Positions 20,168 through 28,433 of a stretch of 64,000 nt of DNA are shown piece by piece. A program made the position numbers and the translations under genes. Positions within the stretch are counted from its first letter, which is position 1, and each line of letters starts with the position of its first letter. The stretch covers positions 682,001-746,000 of the forward strand of contig JAXMOE010000001.1 of assembly GCA_034670025.1 (NCBI GenBank). The letters run 5' to 3'. This stretch comes from PGYR01 sp034670025. GTDB taxonomy: Bacteria; Bacteroidota; Ignavibacteria; Kapaibacteriales; UBA2268. The notes beneath the pieces are model-generated. The model was not told the DNA's origin and did no database searches. It saw nothing but the letters and a program-made list of their open reading frames with translations.

Positions 20168-20521
20168 ATGGAAATCTTATTAGCAATCGTATGGTACTTA
20201 TCTCTTCTTACTCCTGGAAACTATTATGATCAAGCAGACATATTCAACATTGCAGTTGATAACACAAATGCTGTAAATTTTGTTGCAGATAATCACTTGC
20301 CAGACGCAATTGATTATTACAACGGTTTTTCTCCAGAGGATGGTGGTGTATTTTTACCAGCTTGGTGGGACAAAGAACCAGTTGATCATACAGATGAATC
20401 GCTTTGGGAATGGGATCCTTTGAATCCAAGATATTATGACTCTACTGATACTCAAGGTAATGGTGGCGGAAGCACTGGAAATGAGAGTTCTGGTGGTACT
20501 GATGATGGCGGCAATGGCTAA
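20168..20521 (+). CDS. Unrecognised small acidic, tryptophan-rich protein with glycine-rich tail
   Basis: A 117-residue protein that I do not recognise. It is strikingly acidic: 21 Asp/Glu against one Lys and one Arg. It contains five tryptophans (VWY, AWW and LWEW clusters) and many tyrosines. The N-terminal LLAIVWYLSLL is hydrophobic but lacks the basic residues of a normal signal peptide. The last 22 or so residues are Gly/Ser/Thr/Asn-rich (GNGGGSTGNESSGG) and probably disordered. Expression is supported by AAAGGT 7 bases before the ATG and by a strong hairpin terminator after the stop (20554-20590). It diverges from the orphan TPR kinase and converges on the carotenoid operon. It could be a secreted or surface peptide, a signal or a precursor peptide; none of these is demonstrated. 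Confidence 0.62.
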   Translation: MEILLAIVWYLSLLTPGNYYDQADIFNIAVDNTNAVNFVADNHLPDAIDYYNGFSPEDGGVFLPAWWDKEPVDHTDESLWEWDPLNPRYYDSTDTQGNGGGSTGNESSGGTDDGGNG

Positions 20522-20553
20522 ACCTTTAAAAGCATAGTATTCAATTTATTTGT

Positions 20554-20590
20554 AAAAAGGGAATTATTTTAATTCCCTTTTTCTTTTTTT
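20554..20590. terminator. Bidirectional intrinsic terminator between the 117-aa gene and crtZ
   Basis: A perfect 13-bp inverted repeat (20554-20566 with 20570-20582) with a 3-base loop, flanked by T runs on the plus strand and mirrored A runs for the minus strand. The left arm contains the crtZ stop codon. It should end transcription from both converging genes. Confidence 0.8.
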
Positions 20591-21025
20591 GTATCTTGAA
20601 TTAATAATTAACATACCAAATGACTCACCATCATATTTTCCTAGATGTTTATGATGATTATAGTGTGCATGTCTCAGATTTAACATATATTCATTTTTTA
20701 TGTTTTTAAGCCATTTGAACCTTTTATGAATAAATACCTCATGGACTAAAAAGTAAGCAGTACCATAAAGTAATATTCCTAAACCTGAAGATAGTAAGTA
20801 ATAATTAGAATACTCAGCACCTAAGATGAATAAAGTTATACTTGGTACAGCAAATATTACGAAAAAGGCATCATTCTTTTCAAAAAATCCTGGTTCTTTT
20901 TGATGATGGTCTTTATGTAAATACCATAAAATTCCATGCATTATATATTTATGAGTAAACCATGCAACAAACTCCATGGCAAAGAATACTGCTAGGACTA
21001 TTATTATATTTATTATTATTTCCAT
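20564..21025 (-). CDS. crtZ: Beta-carotene hydroxylase (CrtZ-type fatty acid hydroxylase superfamily)
   Basis: A 153-residue membrane di-iron hydroxylase. It would add 3- and 3'-hydroxyl groups to beta-ionone rings, converting beta-carotene to zeaxanthin. The histidine clusters are all present: HKYIMH near residue 25, HKDHH near 38, and the C-terminal LRHAHYNHHKHLG near 120-130. Four hydrophobic stretches are visible. It begins one base beyond the crtB stop, so crtI, crtB and crtZ form one operon. It ends inside a bidirectional terminator. A lycopene cyclase, needed to make its usual substrate, is not in this window. Confidence 0.88.
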   Translation of the reverse strand: MEIIINIIIVLAVFFAMEFVAWFTHKYIMHGILWYLHKDHHQKEPGFFEKNDAFFVIFAVPSITLFILGAEYSNYYLLSSGLGILLYGTAYFLVHEVFIHKRFKWLKNIKNEYMLNLRHAHYNHHKHLGKYDGESFGMLIINSRYKKRKRELK

Positions 21026-21026
21026 A

Positions 21027-21863
21027 TTACATACTTTTAGTTAATATTCTGACTTTTGCGACTATCATAATTATAAATTTATTAAAATTTGATATTCTTA
21101 TTCTCTTGTTCATTATATTGTCTACAGGCAATTTATTTATTTTGTTCAAAAGAGTTTTATAATAAAGATATGCAGTATAAACTCCTAATTTTGAATTATT
21201 AGGTAATTTCTTTATTCCACTCAATGCAAACTCAAAATCATTTTGAATATCAGTTTCAATTTCTTTTTTCGTTTTTTCATCGAATTTCTTAATATCCAAA
21301 CTTGGGAAATAAGACCTGCCCAAATCATTAATGTCTTCTTTTAAATCCCTTAGAAAATTTATTTTCTGAAATGCCGACCCTAATCTGATTGCACTATCTT
21401 TAAGTTTTTCATACTCATTTTCAGACCCATTAGTATAAACTTGTAAACACATTAGTCCAACAACTTGAGCAGAGCCAAAAATATAATTTTCAAATTGGTC
21501 TTGATCATATTCCAAATCGTATAAATCCATTTTCATACTATTCAAAAACGCATCAATATGACTATGCTTTATTTTGTAATGATTTACTGTCATCTGAAAA
21601 CTATGTAATATAGGGTTTAAACTTACTTCGGACTTAATCGCTTCATAAGTATCATTTTCAAATTTTTCTAACAGATACTTTTGATTTGTGTTATGAAAAG
21701 TATCAACTATCTCATCAGCCAATCTTACGAAACCATATATTGAATATATATGTTTTCTAATTCCTTTATCTAAAAGCAATATCCCAATAGAAAACGATGT
21801 AGAGTACTTTGTAGTTACAATTTTGCTTGTCTTAAAACAAACTTCATTATATAATTCTATCAT
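21027..21863 (-). CDS. crtB: Phytoene synthase (CrtB)
   Basis: Squalene/phytoene synthase family enzyme that condenses two geranylgeranyl diphosphates to phytoene. The two aspartate-rich motifs are FVRLADEIVDTF and LRDLKEDINDLGRSYFP. I start at the ATG at 21863 (278 residues, MIELYNEVCFKTSK) rather than an upstream in-frame ATG at 21953. The shorter form matches the family's usual N-terminus and gives a 4-bp ATGA overlap with the end of crtI, typical of coupled genes. The middle member of the carotenoid operon. Confidence 0.93.
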   Translation of the reverse strand: MIELYNEVCFKTSKIVTTKYSTSFSIGILLLDKGIRKHIYSIYGFVRLADEIVDTFHNTNQKYLLEKFENDTYEAIKSEVSLNPILHSFQMTVNHYKIKHSHIDAFLNSMKMDLYDLEYDQDQFENYIFGSAQVVGLMCLQVYTNGSENEYEKLKDSAIRLGSAFQKINFLRDLKEDINDLGRSYFPSLDIKKFDEKTKKEIETDIQNDFEFALSGIKKLPNNSKLGVYTAYLYYKTLLNKINKLPVDNIMNKRIRISNFNKFIIMIVAKVRILTKSM

Positions 21864-23326
21864 GAAGTCTCCTTTCTTATCAAATCTGCTACAATTTTTC
21901 CTGAAAGGATAGAAGGCGGCAACCCAGGTCCTGGTACAGTTAATTGTCCGCAATTATATAAATTATTAATTTTTTTACTTTTCATTCGAGGTTTCAAAAA
22001 TCCAGTTTGTAATAGAGTGTTTGCTAAACCATAAGCATTACCCTTATAAGAATTATAATCAGCAATAAAATCATCCCGAGTAAAAGTATGCATATGAATT
22101 ATATCATTTTTAAATTTTTCATTTGTACGTTTTTCAATCCTATTAATTGTGTAGTCAAATAATCTTTCAATTTCCTTCTCTTCAGTGCTAACGTTGGGTG
22201 AAAGTGGAACCAGTATAAACATGTTTTCCATACCATCAGGTGCGGTATTGTCAGTTTTAGAAGTTAATGACACATAAAACAATGGTTCTTTGGGCCATGT
22301 ATCATTTTTATAAATAGCTTCTGAGTGCTCATCAAAATCGGTATCAAAAAACAAATTGTGATGTTCTAAATTTGGTATTTTCTTGTTAATACCTAAGTAG
22401 AATAAAGCACATGTAGGTGCGAATGTTCTCTTATTCCAATAATTTTCATTGTACATCTGATATTCATTGTCTAAAATGTTTTTATCAAAATGATGGTAAT
22501 CGCCAGCATTGACAACTAAGTCTGCTTCATACTCAGTATTTTTAGTTTTAATGCTACTGATTTTTTTATCATTAACTTTCACACTTAGTACTTCAGAATT
22601 ATTGATCAACTCAACATTATTCTTTCTTGCTATAGTTTCAAACGCTTCCGCTATCCTATACATACCACCTTTTGGATACCAAGTCCCTAATTTAATATCT
22701 GCATAATTCATCATACTATATAATGATGGAGTTTCAGATGGTTTGGCACCCAAAAACAGAACTGGAAATTCTAAAAGTTGATGTATTTTCTTATTCTTAA
22801 ATTTCTTTTTAATTGAAGTTGATATCGATTTGAATAAATCTAATTTAAAACTGTTTTTTAATAAATCATACTCTATGTACTCTGTTGCAGACAAAGATGG
22901 CTTCATCACAAACTCCCCCATTCCAACATCATATTTAATCTTTGCATCGGCTAAATATTTATCCAAATGAATAGAACTACCCTCTTCATATGACTCAATT
23001 AGTTTTTTAAAATCATTATAATTTGCTGGAATATTGTCAGATGTGTTATCATCCCAGAAAACTTTGTATGATGGTGATAGACGAATTAGCTCATAAAAAT
23101 CGCTGCTTGAGTAGTCAAAATCATTATAAAATTTTTCAAATATTTCAGGCATCCAATACCAACTTGGTCCCATATCAAAGGTAAACCCATCAGAATCATA
23201 TTTACGAATTCTACCACCGAAGTGCTCATTTTTTTCTAATAGTTTTACATTATATCCATATTTTGCTAAATATGAAGCGGCAGATAATCCTGATACTCCC
23301 CCACCAATCACTATCACATTTCTCAT
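21860..23326 (-). CDS. crtI: Phytoene desaturase (CrtI)
   Basis: FAD-dependent carotenoid desaturase of 488 residues that converts phytoene to lycopene or related products. The N-terminal dinucleotide fold is clear (VIVIGGGVSGLSAASYLAKY, then LLEKNEHFGGR). FTFDMGPSWYWMPE follows, and the C-terminal FAD-binding motif is NLYNCGQLTVPGPGLPPSI, with SGKIVADLI to the end. It is the first gene of the crtI-crtB-crtZ operon, and its promoter must lie in the 121-base region shared with the divergent ppk1. The number of desaturation steps cannot be read from sequence. Confidence 0.93.
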   Translation of the reverse strand: MRNVIVIGGGVSGLSAASYLAKYGYNVKLLEKNEHFGGRIRKYDSDGFTFDMGPSWYWMPEIFEKFYNDFDYSSSDFYELIRLSPSYKVFWDDNTSDNIPANYNDFKKLIESYEEGSSIHLDKYLADAKIKYDVGMGEFVMKPSLSATEYIEYDLLKNSFKLDLFKSISTSIKKKFKNKKIHQLLEFPVLFLGAKPSETPSLYSMMNYADIKLGTWYPKGGMYRIAEAFETIARKNNVELINNSEVLSVKVNDKKISSIKTKNTEYEADLVVNAGDYHHFDKNILDNEYQMYNENYWNKRTFAPTCALFYLGINKKIPNLEHHNLFFDTDFDEHSEAIYKNDTWPKEPLFYVSLTSKTDNTAPDGMENMFILVPLSPNVSTEEKEIERLFDYTINRIEKRTNEKFKNDIIHMHTFTRDDFIADYNSYKGNAYGLANTLLQTGFLKPRMKSKKINNLYNCGQLTVPGPGLPPSILSGKIVADLIRKETS

Positions 23327-23447
23327 ATTTACTTTTTTTTAATTCTCAATTTTATAAATTTAATTTATAAAACTTTTGTTTTTAAATTAACACTTCCGTA
23401 ACATAATACTCGTAATATATAGTCGAAACAAACTGGAATATTATTAT

Positions 23448-25535
23448 ATGCGCAAAGAAAAAAACAATATTGACATTAAGAACCCAAAATACTATTTTAA
23501 TCGGGAGCTTAGTTTAATTGAATTTAACAAACGAGTTTTGGACGAAGCAAAGTTAACAAGTCATCCCTTATTAGAGAGAATTAAGTTCTGTACTATTTTT
23601 AGTTCCAACTTAGATGAATTTTTTATGATTAGAGTTGCTGGACTGAAAAGTCAATTAGCAGCAGGTATTAATGATCGCCTTTCGTATGATGGAAAAACTC
23701 CTTTGGAGCAATTGAAACAAATAAGAAAGGAGCTAGAACCACTTTATAAGGAACAAGAAGACATACTTTTAAATGACTTACTTCCTAAGTTGAGAGAGAA
23801 TAATATTTTCATTTATGATTCATCAGAATTAAATGAAGAAGATAATAAATTTATCGAATCCTATTTTAAAGAAAGAATCTTACCAATTTTAACACCTTTA
23901 ACAATTGACAGTGCACACCCTTTCCCCCGTTTAATAAATAGAACTTTAAATATTGCTTTTGTACTTAAAGAAAAAATTAAAGATAAGAAACATAATAGAC
24001 TTGCTTTTTTGCAAATACCAAATGTACTACCAAGGTTTGTCAAGTTACCACATAAACGAGGTAATCATTTTATATTAATAGAAGATATAATAATGAAGCA
24101 CTCTTCTTTATTATTCCCCGGAATGAAAATTTCAACTGCAAATGGATTTAGAGTAACACGTGACGCTGATATAGAAATAGCAGAAGATGAAGCAGAAGAT
24201 TTACTTATTGAGATTGAAGAATTAGTTAAATCTAGAAGATGGGGTCGTGCAGCGGTTAGGTTAGAGGTAAGTGGTAATATGCCTAAGTATTTGATTGAAT
24301 TATTGAGAAAAACTTTAGACTTACATAACGACGATGTTTATGTTACTAACAGACCACTCAATCTACCCGATTTTTTCTTTTTGGACAAACTAGATTTACA
24401 TAAGCTAAAATATCAAAGTTTTAAAGGTAATATTCCAATTGAACTTCAATCAGAAGACTCAATGTTTGATATTTTAAAGAAAAAAGATATTGTTCTTCAT
24501 CACCCTTTTGACTCTTTTACAAATACCACATCAAGATTTATTGAAGAATCAGCTAACGACCCTAATGTATTAGCCATTAAAATTACGCTTTATAGAACCG
24601 GTGGAAACTCTAACATAGTGCAATCATTAAAAAAGGCAGCTGAGAATGGTAAGGAAGTAACTGCATTTGTAGAATTGAAAGCAAGGTTTGATGAAGCTAA
24701 TAATATTATATGGGCTAGAGAACTCGAGCAAGCTGGAGTTCATTGTGTATATGGCATAATTGGATTAAAAACACATTGTAAAATAGCTATGGTTATCCGT
24801 AATGAAGCTAATAAATTAAAAACATATTTACATTTTTCATCTGGTAATTATAATCAGAATACTGCTAAAGTATATACTGATGTAGCTATACTTACTTCAA
24901 GAAATGAATATCAAAATGATGCTGTAAATTTGTTTAATTATCTCACGGGCTATAGTAATTATAGTGATTGGAAAAGTTTACTGATTGCCCCCACTTGCTT
25001 AGAAGATGAAATAATTAATAGGATTGAAAGAGAAGCACAGCTGTCAACGAAAGAAAACCCTGGTCTAATATTTGCTAAAATGAATCAGATAGCACACAGA
25101 AAAGTTATACAATCACTATATAAGGCTTCTCAGGCAGGAGTACAAATTAAACTCTTGGTAAGAGGAGTCTGTTGCTTAATGCCTGGTGTTGAGGGGCTTA
25201 GTGACAACATTGAAGTAAGAAGTATAATCGGCAGATTTTTGGAACATTCTCGTATTTTTCATTTTGGAAATGGTGGAAATGGAGAATATTATTTTGGTAG
25301 TGCTGATTGGATGACTAGAAATCTAAATAAAAGGGTGGAAACTGTTATACCAGTATATCAAGAAAGTGTTAAAGAAAAACTACACGAGATATTAGATATT
25401 TATTGGAAAGACAATACTAAGTCTTGGGTACTAAACAAAGACGGAAGTTATAGTAAAATAGAACCAGATAATAATTCACCATCATTTTCAGCTCAAAAAT
25501 ATTATTTTTCAGAAATTAAATCTGATAAAAAATAG
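23448..25535 (+). CDS. ppk1: Polyphosphate kinase 1
   Basis: A 695-residue PPK1 that reversibly polymerises the gamma-phosphate of ATP into inorganic polyphosphate. The N-terminal domain begins YFNRELSLIEFNKRVLDEA and continues IFSSNLDEFFMIRVAG. The autophosphorylated histidine is His443 (LKTHCK) and the second catalytic histidine is His600 (FLEHSR). The ATP-site region FVELKARFDEANNI is present. Length and domain order are standard. It diverges from crtI and converges on a small hypothetical gene. No ppx gene is adjacent. Confidence 0.96.
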   Translation: MRKEKNNIDIKNPKYYFNRELSLIEFNKRVLDEAKLTSHPLLERIKFCTIFSSNLDEFFMIRVAGLKSQLAAGINDRLSYDGKTPLEQLKQIRKELEPLYKEQEDILLNDLLPKLRENNIFIYDSSELNEEDNKFIESYFKERILPILTPLTIDSAHPFPRLINRTLNIAFVLKEKIKDKKHNRLAFLQIPNVLPRFVKLPHKRGNHFILIEDIIMKHSSLLFPGMKISTANGFRVTRDADIEIAEDEAEDLLIEIEELVKSRRWGRAAVRLEVSGNMPKYLIELLRKTLDLHNDDVYVTNRPLNLPDFFFLDKLDLHKLKYQSFKGNIPIELQSEDSMFDILKKKDIVLHHPFDSFTNTTSRFIEESANDPNVLAIKITLYRTGGNSNIVQSLKKAAENGKEVTAFVELKARFDEANNIIWARELEQAGVHCVYGIIGLKTHCKIAMVIRNEANKLKTYLHFSSGNYNQNTAKVYTDVAILTSRNEYQNDAVNLFNYLTGYSNYSDWKSLLIAPTCLEDEIINRIEREAQLSTKENPGLIFAKMNQIAHRKVIQSLYKASQAGVQIKLLVRGVCCLMPGVEGLSDNIEVRSIIGRFLEHSRIFHFGNGGNGEYYFGSADWMTRNLNKRVETVIPVYQESVKEKLHEILDIYWKDNTKSWVLNKDGSYSKIEPDNNSPSFSAQKYYFSEIKSDKK

Positions 25536-25548
25536 TTAATACTTTTAT

Positions 25549-25914
25549 CTAATATTTAAAATCAGATTCAGCTAAAAATAAATTCGATATACTGTCAATT
25601 TTCAAATTATTAAATATTTCATCAATATTATTGATCAAATCTTTTTTATCGATTTCATTAATAACTTTAATTGCTTCTTTGTTATTGTTGATGGAAGGTG
25701 CAGAGTTATAGCTCAATGGCGAAGTATCATCATTAGATTGAATACTATTCTCCAATTTACTTATACCATTTTTTAAAATACTTGATCCCCAATCATTTTT
25801 TTCTGAAGAATTTTGCGAGTTAACCTTATTAGTATCTTTAGGTTTAACAATAGCTTTCACAAGAAATGGATCAAATTTTATTTTGTCTTCTGTAGTTATA
25901 TTAGTAACATTCAT
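25549..25914 (-). CDS. Hypothetical 121-residue Asn/Ser/Lys-rich protein
   Basis: Not recognised. The 121-residue product is polar, has no signal peptide or membrane segment, and is probably disordered through about residue 70 (SQNSSEKNDWGSS, then DDTSPLSYNS). The C-terminal 45 residues look helical (NKEAIKVINEIDKKDLINNI). The ATG start, the compact position between ppk1 and the YkvA gene, and ordinary codon use support a real gene. It has only 13 bases to the converging ppk1 stop. A regulatory or adaptor role would be pure speculation. Confidence 0.55.
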   Translation of the reverse strand: MNVTNITTEDKIKFDPFLVKAIVKPKDTNKVNSQNSSEKNDWGSSILKNGISKLENSIQSNDDTSPLSYNSAPSINNNKEAIKVINEIDKKDLINNIDEIFNNLKIDSISNLFLAESDFKY

Positions 25915-25973
25915 AAGTATTCAAAAAGTTAGTTGTTATTATTATAACTATTGCTTAGAAATCTTGTGCCACT

Positions 25974-26315
25974 TTAACCAAGTAAACTATTTATTTTGTC
26001 TTTTGCTAAAGATTTATGTTCCTCTTTTATATATAAAGCTACAGTGCTGAAAGCAGCAATTATTACAGATATGTCGTCAGTATATCCGACCCCAGGTAAT
26101 ATATCTGGAATTGCATCTAATGGGAATATCAAATAGCCCAAAGAACCATAAACAACAGACTTAGCCCACTTAGGGGTGTCCTCATCTTTAGCTGAATAAT
26201 AAAGAATTAGAGCTTTTTCAATCACTCCAAAACTTACATTTTTAATTATTTTCAAAGTTTTAGCCCAGAACTTACCTTCTGAAAAATCTGATTCGTATTT
26301 AATTATGTTGCTCAA
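25974..26315 (-). CDS. YkvA family protein (DUF1232)
   Basis: A 113-residue DUF1232 protein, a small family of unknown function that probably associates with membranes. The hallmark segment SLGYLIFPLDAIPDILPGVGYTDD is split across residues 55-80, with the core PLDAIPD and the GYTDD aspartates. The start is TTG at 26315; an in-frame TGA just upstream leaves no earlier start. It lies 59 bases upstream of the 121-residue gene on the same strand and diverges from the second OmpA gene. Confidence 0.8.
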   Translation of the reverse strand: MSNIIKYESDFSEGKFWAKTLKIIKNVSFGVIEKALILYYSAKDEDTPKWAKSVVYGSLGYLIFPLDAIPDILPGVGYTDDISVIIAAFSTVALYIKEEHKSLAKDKINSLLG

Positions 26316-26393
26316 TTTTACTCACATTATTAGTTATTAATCTTTGATTATGTTAATTTTAAACTTATATAAATTATAAAAAATTGATATTAT

Positions 26394-28433
26394 ATGACTA
26401 ACGGTTATATTAGAATATTTATTATAATTCTCTTTTGCAGCATTTATAATACTAACTCTCAAGTAAAATTAGATACAAATGAATTAAAACCCAAATTTGG
26501 CGTTTATGGCCAATATGGGTTAGGGTTTAATTTTGCCGATTTTGCAAAACTACCCAATACTCAAAGCTGTTGTGGTGGTTTTGAAAATAGCATTTCGCCA
26601 ACTCTAAGGTTCGGATTGCTAACTGATATTCCTATTGACTATGATTATTTGATTGGGTTAAGATTAGGTTACGGAAGTTTTTCTGGTAACTTTACATCTA
26701 ATTATGTTACTGACGTTGTTGTTGATAATAAAATTCAAGATGGTGTATTTTCTCATAATCTTAATTCTGACATTACAAAAATTGATTTTGCTGGACTTTT
26801 CACGTACAATGTAAATAAGAATATATTTCTGAGTGCAGGGCCAAGCTTGTCCTACATACTTAGCTCTGATTATAATCAATGGGAACAGATTGAAGTACCC
26901 AAAGACAGAGGTGTTTTCCCTGGAGAAGGAAGAGTAAGGAATGAATACTCTGGTGAGATTGAAGACATTAACTCTATACTATTTGGCTTAGATTTTACAT
27001 TTGAATATCAATTACCTTTAGATAGGAAAAATTCTTATTTCTTAGTTCCTACTTTATCTTACTCACATAAGTTTAACGACATTATTGCTAATACTAACTG
27101 GACAATCAGTGAATTGATAGCAGGTGTATCTGTAAAATACAGAACTCCTCCTGCTCCACCGCCTCCGCCTCCGCCGCCAATCAGACCTATTATGCCAGAT
27201 TCATTACCATTGCCTATTACTCCACCTGAAATAGATATTTATTTAGATGCTGTAGCAGTTGATTCTAATGGAAAAATAAACAAAGCACCCAATTTAAAAA
27301 TTGAAGATTTTGTTTCACTGAATATGAGGCCTTTGCTCAATTATGTTTTCTTTGATGACAGTTCTTCGGTCATACCAAAGAGATATAATAATTTGAATAG
27401 TAAAGAAATTTCTAATTTTGAAATAAGTAATTTGAAAGGAAAAAACGCCTTAGAAACCTATTATGATGTTTTGAACATAGTAGGAAAAAGAATGAAAGAC
27501 AACCTAAGCACAAGTATAAAGCTTGTTGGTTGTAATTCTGACTTAGGTAAGGAAGAAAATAACAAAGCTCTTTCTTTTGATAGAGCAAGTTCTGTTAAGA
27601 ATTACTTAGTTAATAATTGGGGTATAGAGTCAGATAGAATCAATTTAACTGCAAGAAACTTACCAATTGATGCCTCTAAATCAGATACAATACCTGGTCA
27701 AGAAGAGAACAGGAGAGTTGAAATAATAGCTTCTGATGATATAATTACTAAACCTGTTATTACAAATGACACATTGCGTGTATTGTCAGACACAGATATT
27801 GAATTTTTGACAGATGTTGATTCTAAAGTTGGTATAAATGAATGGTTGTTAGAAGTATCTCAAGATGGGAATAACTTATTCCAAAAAATAGGCTCTGGGC
27901 AACCTGATTCGAAAATACCATGGGAATTAAGAAACGATAGTAAAAATATGCCACGTTCGGCCTCGCCTGTTAAATTTAAGCTTACAGTAATGGATTCAGT
28001 TGGCCAAAAAAATTCTAAAGAAAAAATTCTGCCTATTAATAAGCTTACCGTAAATGCAAAAAGAGAAAACAGAACTTCTGATAAGGAATTTGAATATTAT
28101 AGCTTAATTCTCTTTTCGTATGGTAAATCAAGTTTAGAGAAGGAACATAGGGATGTAGTAGATTTTGTGAAACAGAGAATAACAGACAGTGCTAAAGTGT
28201 ATATCAATGGTTATTCTGATAGTATGGGTGATGAAGAAATAAATAAAGTTATATCAGAAAGGAGAGCAAAATCTGTAGCAAACAGACTTAGACTTAGAGA
28301 TGCAATTGTAAAAGGAGTTGGTGAAGAAAACTTGCTATACAATAATAAATTACCTGAAGGCAGATTTTACTGTAGAACTGTTCAAATAACTGTGGAAACA
28401 CCCGTTAAAGATTCTGTCAAGAAAAATGGCTAA
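26394..28433 (+). CDS. Double-OmpA-domain outer membrane protein with proline-rich linker (paralogue of 10799-12787)
   Basis: A 679-residue envelope protein. It has a signal peptide (IRIFIIILFCSIYNTNSQ) and a probable beta-barrel (about 25-250). A run of prolines follows at about 252-265 (PPAPPPPPPPPIRP). A first OmpA-like module lies at about 315-445 (LSFDRASSVKNYL, ENRRVEI) with an irregular binding motif (VGCNSDLG), then an Ig-like middle. The C-terminal OmpA domain at about 580-670 contains NGYSDSMGD and SERRAKSVANRL. It shares CCGxF near residue 55 and PEGRFYCRTV at the end with its paralogue. The proline linker, absent from the paralogue, probably spans part of the periplasm. The downstream M50 peptidase gene overlaps its end by 8 bp. 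Confidence 0.85.
   Translation: MTNGYIRIFIIILFCSIYNTNSQVKLDTNELKPKFGVYGQYGLGFNFADFAKLPNTQSCCGGFENSISPTLRFGLLTDIPIDYDYLIGLRLGYGSFSGNFTSNYVTDVVVDNKIQDGVFSHNLNSDITKIDFAGLFTYNVNKNIFLSAGPSLSYILSSDYNQWEQIEVPKDRGVFPGEGRVRNEYSGEIEDINSILFGLDFTFEYQLPLDRKNSYFLVPTLSYSHKFNDIIANTNWTISELIAGVSVKYRTPPAPPPPPPPPIRPIMPDSLPLPITPPEIDIYLDAVAVDSNGKINKAPNLKIEDFVSLNMRPLLNYVFFDDSSSVIPKRYNNLNSKEISNFEISNLKGKNALETYYDVLNIVGKRMKDNLSTSIKLVGCNSDLGKEENNKALSFDRASSVKNYLVNNWGIESDRINLTARNLPIDASKSDTIPGQEENRRVEIIASDDIITKPVITNDTLRVLSDTDIEFLTDVDSKVGINEWLLEVSQDGNNLFQKIGSGQPDSKIPWELRNDSKNMPRSASPVKFKLTVMDSVGQKNSKEKILPINKLTVNAKRENRTSDKEFEYYSLILFSYGKSSLEKEHRDVVDFVKQRITDSAKVYINGYSDSMGDEEINKVISERRAKSVANRLRLRDAIVKGVGEENLLYNNKLPEGRFYCRTVQITVETPVKDSVKKNG

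Noticed and set aside
21864..21953. Longer N-terminus for CrtB
   Set aside because: The added 30 residues are mirrored from conserved crtI coding sequence and have no counterpart in phytoene synthases.
25519..25568. Inverted repeat AATCTGAT/ATCAGATT between ppk1 and the 121-aa gene
   Set aside because: An 8-bp stem with a 34-base loop and no clear T tract is not a credible terminator.
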